Shown here in pieces: positions 59,801 through 64,000 of a stretch of DNA of 64,000 nt (position 1 is its first letter; each line of letters starts with the position of its first letter). The notes below the pieces were generated by a model. The model was not told where the DNA came from and did not search any database. It worked only from the letters and a program-made list of their open reading frames with translations. This DNA is from Rhyacichthys aspro. Its lineage: Eukaryota; Chordata; Actinopteri; Gobiiformes; Rhyacichthyidae. The translations under genes and the position numbers were made by a program. Location of the stretch: positions 21,696,578 to 21,760,577 of the forward strand of contig CM072158.1 of NCBI GenBank assembly GCA_036850595.1, given 5' to 3'.

Positions 59801-62767
59801 GAAGATTGCCCTAGATCATGAATGTGCACAAAAACGCTTCTTTGGGTCCAACAAGATCTGAAAATGTTTGTTCTCTGGACTCTCTCAAAAGTCAGTTAAA
59901 CGTCTACAGCTCTTATAAAACTCAGCAGCTCTTTTCTAAACAGGACAAAGAAATTCTCACACATTACTCCTGTTCTGAAGTCTGAATCTTTATTTTATTC
60001 ATGATTCATTTTAAAATACTATTGACTATAAAGCCCTTAATGGCCATCATCACATCTAAATTACCACTCTACTTACTCAATAGGAGCCAAGACGAGCTCT
60101 TATGTTCCTAAGCAAGGGTTGTAGACAATCGTTTGCAGATAAAAGTTAGCCTCAAGGCTGTGTTGACCATGGATGTATTATTAGAACAGGATACTGAATG
60201 AGTAAAAAAAAAACATGTCCGGCCATTATTTTCAACAGATGTTGCTCATTGGTGCAGCACGCCAAAAAAGTTTTTTTGGCATCCACGTTCCTTCCGCTTT
60301 ATGCGGCCCATAGAGCAGGTGCACTACAGCACTGGCGGTCTTGTGTTTCACTCGCCACATTTAAGGATTTTTGACAGGGAAACAGTCCAGGATGTGAAAA
60401 TAGACAATAAACACACCAAAAGTGTGTTTATGTCAATCAAAGTAGCCTTTGGCGATTGTAGGTGTCCTGTCAACCGAATACCAGGCATTTGTTTATTACA
60501 TTGTACATACACAGGGGAAAGGGGAGGTGCCTTATCCAAGTCTTATTATACATCCATGGTGTTGACTCTGTTTTCGGATTATCACCCTCTATAGGCTACC
60601 TGCCCGTGCCTAATATTATGTCAATGTCAATGTCAATTTTATTTATATAGCACATTTAAAACAACCATCGCTGCCCAAAGTGCTTTACAGGCTCAGTAAA
60701 AAAGGTAGAACAAATTAAAAACACATAAAACAAGTAAAAACAATTACAACAATTAGATTGATTAAAATAAATACAGGTAAAAAGAATAGATAAGGAAGTC
60801 AGAGGCCAGCTCAATTTGTGTTATGAGAGGTATGCACTGAATCTTCAGTTTAAAGTTTAATATATGTGCTGTCTATTTTGAGTAAGTGATGGTGAGTATT
60901 TCAATACAGGGCATTATATATTGTTATTGAATCAAATATCAAACTACAGTGTATTGACGTATGTAACGTATCATTATATCCTTGACAATACCCAGTCCTA
61001 CTATTAAAGATGTCTAGAATCTGTTTATGTGTGTAAATGTTTAAAGGCTAAGCTGACATTAAAATTTCATTATCTCCTGTGAATTAGGGCTGTGAACTCG
61101 GGACAGTCTGCCATCTGCTCATTTTCCCTTAGTGACATCAAATCAGTTTTCTCTGGAAACTACAAAGTCCTGAACAGGGACACACTACAGTGGAGCTCAC
61201 GGGTTCAAGAGAAGATTGCAAATCCAGGAGAGGTGAGCATGTAGTTGATCAAATACAGGGAAAATCTGTGAACATAGTCAAATTTTTCTCATAGTGTTGT
61301 CTTTTTTTCACTTTGACTAAACTATAACAGGTCAATCTTTCTATACAGAGTTAAGCTTTAATTATGTATTTCATTGCACATTGTGTTTTTTGTGTGTATG
61401 TGAGCTATTTTATAAATAATAGATAGAGAGTTACTTTTATAGAAGAGGAGCTGCTTATCATGTGTTTTGTTCTTATTCCTATGTAGTGTGGTCTGCACAA
61501 TGCCTCAGATAATGCCCTCCGCTTCATTAAAGAGAACTTCTTGGCGGATGACAGTGTGCGGCCAGTGGAGAGAGCTCTTACTCTTGTTTCTGAACACAAC
61601 TATAGCCACCTGACTGTACAGAGAGTACAGGCAGCACACGGCACAAATTACACTCTGCTCTTTCTGCTAACAGGTAAGACATAAGTGGAAAACAATATTG
61701 GTGTGTCATAATAAAATGCACTGACAATCAGTATTTATATGTGTGGAGATTCTTAGTCATCCAGGTAATTCTCAGACAAAAAGTTAAAAGATGAACGCAG
61801 TGGCAATGGTTTTGACAGTAGAAGACATTTCGTCCCTTATTCAAGGCAGTTTGTCTTGAGAGCTGCATGTACATGTCTCAGTGGTTTAACATCAGGTCTG
61901 CCTGGGCAGGTGGGTATCATCACTTACCCTAACTCCAGCAGAGGCCAGCCAACTGCTAACGACCCAGAACCTTTCATTAACTTTTGACCACTGTAGAGCT
62001 CAGGTTAAACCACTCTCCATGAGGGATTTACAGTAAGCTCCCACCAGATGTCTCTTCACACATGTCTCAGTGGAGACTTACCTCAACAACAACACAGAGC
62101 TGGTGGATAAATGAGCTGACTCCTTCATATTGACAATGATTAGATAATATTAAATGATTGTGAACATTAAAGCACAAAACCCAAACAATAGAAAAAAGGT
62201 CAAAAAGCTGCTGAGAGTATGAGGCTTCAGTTCCGTGCTCTCGGCTCACATTGCCAGACTCACAGCATACACGTCATCAGTCGCGTCTTTGACACAACCA
62301 TGTCTACCAGATCTTCTCATATCTTTCACACATTACATTCTCCAGAGGTTGTACTAGGGTCTCTCAAGGATCATCTCTGGTTGTGAAAGTTGGGGAGTGT
62401 TGTCTTCACACATTCAGGTCCACGTGAAAAAGTCTTGATATAGTCCTGTCAAGCTGATTTGGGAAAAGGGCTGACTTTAGGACTGTCAGAGTCCCAGTGG
62501 CACAGTGGCAAAAAGCCAAAGATGTTTAGCATCTCTTCTGTGAAGCAACATTTGACAAAGTCGAGAGTGTTTCTGCAGTACAGTGTTATTGGCCACAATC
62601 ATACAAATAACATTGTTCTGTACAGTGGGTTAACCGTGTTTTTTCTTTCAGTGACAGGTTACCTTCACAAAGCAGTACTGCTTCAGAGCAGCGTACACAT
62701 CATTGAGGAGCTTCAGGTGTTTGAGCGTCCACAGACTGTGACCAGCATGAAGCTCTCTTTATCCAAG
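38760..62767 (+). CDS. sema4e: Class 4 semaphorin (sema4e-like), 5' eleven exons, continues beyond window
   Basis: Semaphorins of class 4 are single-pass membrane ligands for plexins (and other receptors) used in axon guidance and cell contact signalling. Eleven exons join into 463 codons with no stop: signal peptide MRHRQLPFTVALLLFFYQCQ, then a sema domain with CSMKGKK, NFIRVLEFLNSTHIYACGTF, GRCPYDPYQRNTAIVVDGEL, WLEDPTFISSIF, KIYFFFSEVGREYDFIDKF, GGQRTLQRRWTTFAKAQLLC, LFFGIFTSQW, CSFSLSDIKSVFSGNYK, PGECGLHNASDNALRFIKE and GYLHKAVLLQSSVHIIEELQ. N-glycosylation sequons occur in NTT, NST, NAS, NYS and NYT. The PSI, Ig, membrane and cytoplasmic exons lie beyond 64000. Class 4 is secure. The paralogue (4e rather than 4b, 4f or 4g) is my judgement from memory of fish sequences. 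All exons keep frame, so the gene looks functional. Confidence 0.88.
38995..39155 (+). CDS. sema4e: Semaphorin coding exon 2
   Basis: Acceptor TTTCCAATAG, donor AAAG/GTAGAA, ending phase 0. It encodes the first sema blade: TSLLLSEDEDTLYVGAQDVV then LALDVTHKEAF, the 'LL..D.LYVGA…V.AL' signature. Confidence 0.88.
39341..39400 (+). CDS. sema4e: Semaphorin coding exon 3, GC splice donor
   Basis: Acceptor TTTTCTGTCAG. It encodes LEWSPSQKDIEQCSMKGKKM. The donor is ATG/GCAAGT, a GC-AG intron start with an otherwise perfect consensus; no GT in frame nearby would preserve the conserved CSMKGKK to CPNFIR spacing. Confidence 0.85.
40100..40780 (+). mobile_element. Tc1-like terminal region in semaphorin intron 3, with an insertion
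   Basis: The left part (TTTGTCACACTTACTGTTTC, AACACAAAATGCAGTTTTTA) and the part after 40731 (CATGGCCCGTTAAATCATGA) are the 8906-family Tc1 5' region. They are split by the unit at 40250-40723. The remainder of the transposon is lost. Confidence 0.6.
40250..40723. mobile_element. MITE inserted in the Tc1 remnant
   Basis: CCAAACCT flanks both sides (40242-40249 and 40724-40731). A 25-bp inverted pair, TCTCATTGTATTACATACAG at 40251 and its complement at 40674-40698, lies near both ends. The right end carries an extra GCAGTCTGGCTGGCCAGGCT absent from the left, so the left terminus is shortened. Confidence 0.65.
41472..41570 (+). CDS. sema4e: Semaphorin coding exon 4
   Basis: Acceptor TTCTTCTCTAG, donor ATT/GTAAGA. 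It encodes VDCPNFIRVLEFLNSTHIYA then CGTFAFSPRCTYI, the conserved 'C.N(F/Y)IR…CGT.AF.P.C' block with disulphide cysteines and an NST sequon. Confidence 0.92.
41684..41777 (+). CDS. sema4e: Semaphorin coding exon 5
   Basis: Acceptor TTCATATTAG, donor GTGG/GTAAGA, phase 1. It encodes DMETLTMSDRSDEGRGRCPY followed by DPYQRNTAIVV, the 'G(R/K)GRCP(F/Y)DP' semaphorin signature. Confidence 0.92.
42575..43712. mobile_element. TTAA-flanked element, 1.14 kb, inside the LINE
   Basis: TTAA lies at 42571-42574 and 43713-43716. Terminal inverted repeats are AGGTGGAATAGAAGATGTTT on the left and AGGTAGAATAGAAGATGTTT when the right end is complemented. It carries a small basic-protein exon on the - strand. 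TTAA target use fits piggyBac or Kolobok. Confidence 0.85.
42994..43165 (-). pseudogene. Small basic-protein first exon with nonsense codon
   Basis: On the - strand from ATG 43165: MAAKNTDEGNCKRKTMCEVA, then KRKKMADERNITRVVLGASF, ER-stop-RALKAQRGIRCSAG, ending at CAG/GTAAGT. The TAG stands where relatives have Trp (WR.L). The block lines up with INIGSAHSKWRELRDRLGL of the gene at 5280-6585. Downstream exons were not found inside this element, so it keeps only a promoter and first exon. Confidence 0.6.
44257..44729. mobile_element. hAT MITE with perfect 8-bp target duplication
   Basis: AGCTATAC flanks both sides (44249-44256 and 44730-44737). The ends are CAGGGGTGGGCAAACG and …TTTGCCTACCACTG, with a GGGCCGC-rich right part. 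The open frame through it joins LINE and MITE sequence by chance. Confidence 0.92.
45575..45697 (+). CDS. sema4e: Semaphorin coding exon 6
   Basis: Acceptor TATGTCTCTAG, donor GAGG/GTGAGT, phase 1. It encodes GELYTGTVADYRGNRPVISR and VDLKLDDTLGWLE. It follows the 3.8-kb intron filled by a LINE. Confidence 0.92.
46195..46352 (-). mobile_element. SINE 5' part
   Basis: Complement reads GGTGCATGGTGACAAAGTGG, TTAGCACTCCTGCCTCTCAG and box B-like GTGGGTTTGACCCC. This is the tRNA-like head of the same SINE as at 52227-52612. It follows a hAT-type start, CGGGGGTCCCCAACTTTTTT, at 46173. Confidence 0.7.
46441..46674 (-). pseudogene. hAT transposase N-terminus (ZBED5/SCAND3-like)
   Basis: The - strand frame reads MSKRQLSLQSFFDKMERPNN, KRQVTRRPTKAAVERKYHES, HLNYGLIASGKYKCHYPQSL. 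The 'MSKRKL…KY..S(Y/H)L.YG(F/L)' leader before the zinc finger is that of ZBED5-like hAT proteins in fish. The finger cysteines beyond KCHYPQ are not recognisable and nothing of the catalytic fold follows. Confidence 0.55.
46912..47039 (+). CDS. sema4e: Semaphorin coding exon 7
   Basis: Acceptor TTTTGTGTAG, donor ACA/GTAAGA, phase 0. It encodes DPTFISSIFVPDEEKIYFFF then SEVGREYDFIDKF and VSRVSQICT, the 'D.(V/I)YFFF.E…E' blade. Confidence 0.93.
47757..49103. mobile_element. MITE with GGCCCTCATTTATCAA termini, semaphorin intron 7
   Basis: The left end GTGGCCCTCATTTATCAAGG and the right TTTGATAAATTGGGGCCCAT are imperfect complements, a common fish MITE terminus. GTGTACGCACAA and GGTGTACGC motifs lie near the left end. 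Target duplication is unclear. Confidence 0.65.
49226..49407 (+). CDS. sema4e: Semaphorin coding exon 8
   Basis: Acceptor CTGTGTGTCAG, donor CAGTG/GTAAGT, phase 2. It encodes SDVGGQRTLQRRWTTFAKAQ, LLCQADSELPYNVIQDITIL and LFFGIFTSQW, the 'GG…L…WT(S/T)F.KA.L.C' signature. Confidence 0.93.
49630..49985 (+). repeat. Dispersed teleost repeat ('ATTTATATAGCGCTTTT')
   Basis: GCATTTATATAGCGCTTTTC, GCACCCAAAGCACTTTACAT and TCTTGCCCAAGGACACAACA, in this order, mark an abundant fish repeat. A relative start is at 60620. Confidence 0.7.
50040..51425 (+). mobile_element. hAT (ZBED-type) transposase, frameshifted and 3'-truncated
   Basis: A terminus rich in CCGAT/GATACC precedes the coding region. The frames then give a BED-type finger (MATCLMCHAAVSRGG then FNTSNLIKHLKTRHPKEHNG), KITNKFIEFIVLDEQPLSLI with EDVGFRCLIEHLEP, LLSLTAHWVD, GSHTSKS, LDDNADMKKAMDEMGMPSLG with CFAHSLQLVVHEGLL, IGHFK and WSSVAEVIPSVTALKRLLSR, TLLETVKK, TRFKDR. 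The order is that of a full hAT transposase up to 'L(D/N).RFKD'. The C-terminal dimerisation domain is missing. At least five frameshifts or stops. Confidence 0.85.
51500..52075. other. Unassigned DNA, possible MITE start
   Basis: ATTTAAAGTGGTACTATACT at 51508 looks like a TTAA-type MITE start, but no right end was found. Nothing else was recognised. Confidence 0.35.
52227..52612 (-). mobile_element. Full-length tRNA-derived SINE with 12-bp target duplication
   Basis: GAAAGAAGTCAT occurs at both borders (52215-52226 and 52613-52624). On the - strand it starts GGTGCACGGTAGCGGAGTGG, continues through ACTCTAAAGTGCCCCTAGTG and ends GGATAAGCGGTAGAAGATGA with a GAAGAT-repeat tail. Between head and body are two near-identical GGC(C/T)AAC-containing stretches. 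Partial copies are at 10025 and 46195. Confidence 0.88.
53129..55122. mobile_element. TTAA-flanked element, 1.99 kb
   Basis: TTAA lies at 53125-53128 and 55123-55126. The ends are AGGGGACATATTATGC and GCATAATATGTCCCCT, perfect complements. A related start, AAAGGTCCCACATTATGCTA at 54108, suggests a second element nested inside. No coding block was recognised. The removal point rejoins the Tc1 coding sequence. Confidence 0.88.
55728..56402. mobile_element. TTAA-flanked element, 675 bp, with a small exon
   Basis: TTAA lies at 55724-55727 and 56403-56406. The ends are AACTCCAGTACCT and AGGTACTGGAGCT, complementary bar one base. It carries the exon at 56034. It looks like the promoter end of a larger autonomous element. 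Confidence 0.88.
56034..56174 (+). pseudogene. Small basic-protein N-terminus in the 675-bp TTAA element
   Basis: The frame from ATG 56034 reads MAAEVSEGKVAIPALAVTAY, then TAKHHKQRKTEGVKRPEKRK, WDHKNK and a stop. It shares GKVAIP, TAYTAK and RKT with the gene at 5280-6585 on the long-TIR element, and the same Lys/Arg-rich run-on. The second block (…WRELRD…LLD) is absent because the element is deleted beyond AAATAAATAAA. The family's function is not known to me. Confidence 0.6.
56500..56985. other. Unassigned DNA
   Basis: A - strand open frame (MASFNPLQTIWSRFRHCCPP…) has no recognisable domain. Nothing else was identified. Confidence 0.35.
56990..57366 (+). repeat. Dispersed repeat block ('AGCGCCCCCTACAAATTTTG')
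   Basis: It contains AGCGCCCCCTACAAATTTTG, GAAATTTGGTACAAACATCC, GAACATAAAAGCCTATGATG and TGTTGCCATGGGAGCGC. The same phrases recur in order at 59262-59460. Confidence 0.8.
57367..59204. mobile_element. CACTG-ended element with TTACAGTAA subterminal repeats
   Basis: The left end is CACTGTTAGACC followed by about ten TTACAGTA/TACTGTAA motifs to 57550. The right end is a mirror cluster (58995-59190) finishing ACTGTAAAAATTGTATAACGTG, a decayed complement of the left end. It splits the dispersed repeat seen on both sides. The minisatellite is inside; no transposase. Confidence 0.65.
57827..57975 (+). repeat. Minisatellite, units ACTAAACCAGG and ACTTCATACAGG
   Basis: Alternating 10-12-bp units, CAGGACTAAACCAGGACTTC and variants, repeated to 57975. 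The core ACTAAACCAGG equals that at 21370-21512. Confidence 0.9.
59255..59830 (+). repeat. Dispersed repeat block, second copy
   Basis: GTGCTCCCCCTACAAATTTT, AAAATTTGGTATACAAATCC and AACATAAAAGCCTATGACAA repeat the 56990 block. It continues with CTTGCGAACGCGAGGGGCAC and GGTGGTCCTGATTGCC. Confidence 0.75.
59840..60180 (+). mobile_element. LINE reverse-transcriptase 3' fragment
   Basis: Decayed frames, SLKSQLNVYSSYKTQQLFS… then HFKILLTIKPLMAIITSKLP and LLNRSQDELLCS, resemble the 'L..IQN.AARL…FKILLL.YKAL' end of fish LINE ORFs. Confidence 0.45.
60620..60790 (+). repeat. Dispersed teleost repeat ('TCAATTTTATTTATATAGCA')
   Basis: TCAATTTTATTTATATAGCA, CAACCATCGCTGCCCAAAGT and GCTTTACAGG mark an abundant fish repeat related in its start to 49630. 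Confidence 0.65.
61088..61232 (+). CDS. sema4e: Semaphorin coding exon 9
   Basis: Acceptor CCTGTGAATTAG, donor GAGAG/GTGAGC, phase 0. It encodes AVNSGQSAICSFSLSDIKSV then FSGNYKVLNRDTLQWSSRVQ and ANPGE. The preceding intron is 11.7 kb. Confidence 0.93.
61487..61673 (+). CDS. sema4e: Semaphorin coding exon 10
   Basis: Acceptor TTCCTATGTAG, donor ACAG/GTAAGA, phase 1. It encodes CGLHNASDNALRFIKENFLA, DDSVRPVERALTLVSEHNYS and GTNYTLLFLLT, with three sequons. Confidence 0.93.
62652..62767 (+). CDS. sema4e: Semaphorin coding exon 11, last in window
   Basis: Acceptor TTTTCTTTCAG, donor AAG/GTACAA, phase 0. It encodes GYLHKAVLLQSSVHIIEELQ and VFERPQTVTSMKLSLSK, the last sema blade. The following intron exceeds 1.2 kb and runs off the window. 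Confidence 0.92.
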
Positions 62768-63321
62768 GTACAACCACCAATCTGAATATCCCAGGGACAC
62801 CATTGTTTCAATGAAATAGCATTTGTACAGCTTCTTGGAAATAGACAGCTTACATTATGTTTCCTGCTAATAATTCACAATATCATGGATGTTGTTGCAC
62901 AAAGTCAGTTGAACAAACTCTCAGTTGTGGTCTAAGTTTTGAGTTAATAAAACCACAACAAATCCAAACTGGGTAACTTTGGGTTATTTTTTTCTTTTAT
63001 TTCTAAGCCCAGGTTTAACCCTAAATTACTTGGTGTGCACGTCAGGTGTTTGGCGAGAACAGCCAATAGCATTTAACATGGAGAAAAGGAGGCGGTGCTG
63101 TTTCTCAACTTAGAAACTGGAAGTGACACAGTTGCAGCGGCCAAAAACAGAAGAGGAAAAAAAAGCTGGTCATTGTATTAATGGTTATGTTTTAAACCAT
63201 ACACCAAGGATGCCTAACTGTGGAGGAACGTGTTTCGTCTCTCAAGCTCGTCTCAGCAGACCTGAGCTACTGGGCCAAAGACCCAGAAGAATAATATTCC
63301 TCTCCCCAAGAGCATAATGCC

Positions 63322-63543
63322 ATGGTAAAGGATAAGGTTATCAATCTGGAAAGGCACAGCAGATGTCAAACCATACATGTTCATCTTCATAGATTACTTG
63401 AGACTATCGAAAGCAGCTACCCAACTGAGTCTTTCTCAAAACCGCTCCATGAGTTATTTGGCAAAGAGTTGCTGCCATCTCCACCAGAAGTTGACAGAGC
63501 CCACTGCTCACTAGCCCTGCAGCTGGCCATCTTTGGTCTATAG
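63322..63543 (+). pseudogene. L1 ORF1-protein fragment
   Basis: The frame reads MVKDKVINLERHSRCQTIHV, HLHRLLETIESSYPTESFSK and LFGKELLPSPPEVDRAHCSL. This matches the 'DLE.RSRR.NIR…ESF…LLG…PP..DRAHR' core of L1 ORF1 (RNA-binding) proteins of fish. The coiled coil upstream and the C-terminal half after SLAL are missing. Confidence 0.7.
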
Positions 63544-63849
63544 GCCCATCCTCTGCTGCCCATACTGTTTCAATCGTGGATGGTTAATATGGTTTGGTAA
63601 TTTTGGGTATTGTAAATTGTTATGTTTTTATCATTTATTTTCATCTGTGAATGTGCAAAAAACTTCTATGAGACACACTGCTACAGTACAAACACTTGCC
63701 TTGGTGATATGTTTGGAATTTTACTTTACTTTTTGTTTTTGTTTTAAATATTAAAATAAAAAATTCATTATTAAAAATCGTGGCAGAAAATAAAAATGAA
63801 TTATAAAAGCAGGATTCTTCAGACAAGGGCACTAGCACCTGCCCCAACC

Positions 63850-64000
63850 ATCTTTACAACCATTTCATCAACACCACTCCACAGCACCCCCTTCACCACC
63901 AGCACCCCACAGCCCCAGCCCCTCTCCATGACATTGGACCAGATGAGGAGAGAACTAAGGCAGCTGAAGGACAGGAAAGCTGCAGGACCAAATGGCATCA
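63850..64000 (+). mobile_element. L2/Maui-type LINE, runs off the window
   Basis: A Pro/Ser/Thr-rich stretch, then MTLDQMRRELRQLKDRKAAG and PNGI, is the start of the reverse transcriptase domain of the LINE family seen at 7880. It is open to the window edge, so its integrity cannot be judged. Confidence 0.7.

Overview
The window is repeat-dense vertebrate DNA, almost certainly from a teleost fish. It holds the 5' part of one recognisable host gene, a class 4 semaphorin (best fit the fish paralogue sema4e) on the + strand. It also holds many interleaved remnants of typical teleost mobile elements: Tc1-like, hAT, TTAA-flanked and CACTG-ended DNA transposons, L1, L2/Maui, Rex1-like and endonuclease-type LINEs, and tRNA-derived SINEs. 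No prokaryotic or CRISPR features are present, and no intact transposase was found.

Layout. 1-38.6 kb is intergenic and made mostly of transposon debris. It contains an unidentified broken coding remnant on the - strand (1.2-1.9 kb). A 3.97-kb element at 3296-7267 has about 395-bp terminal inverted repeats and two convergent spliced pseudogenes. Further right are an L2-type LINE (7.9-8.8 kb), a Tc1 copy (8.9-10.2 kb), an L1 interrupted by a hAT (14.8-18.0 kb), and a second L1 interrupted by a 2.97-kb CACTG-ended element (19.0-23.5 kb). Then come a Tc1 (23.6-24.7 kb), a 410-bp direct-repeat pair (24.7 and 27.4 kb), a TTAA-flanked element (29.1-30.3 kb), about 560 bp of TA repeats beside another Tc1 (33.5-35.6 kb), a hAT with perfect 8-bp target duplications (36.2-37.2 kb), and a 'TACCGTATTTTCCGG' MITE (37.7-38.4 kb).

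38.76-62.77 kb carries eleven coding exons of the semaphorin: signal peptide and most of the sema domain, 463 codons read through all junctions without a stop. The gene continues past the window. The third intron begins with GC instead of GT. The large introns hold nested elements. Intron 5 contains a Rex1-like LINE with two insertions. Intron 8 (11.7 kb) contains a hAT transposase remnant and a Tc1 broken by a SINE and two TTAA elements. It also contains a CACTG-ended element.

Most unusual content. (1) The long-TIR element carries a gene for the cysteine-rich cytosolic 'ballast' domain of P2X7 receptors, free of the channel and fused to an Arg/Gly-rich leader. (2) It also carries a small basic-protein gene. 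Its two sequence blocks reappear separately in two TTAA-flanked elements elsewhere in the window. (3) The same ~10-bp minisatellite unit sits inside two CACTG-ended elements 36 kb apart.

All identifications come from reading the sequence and from family knowledge. No database search was run.
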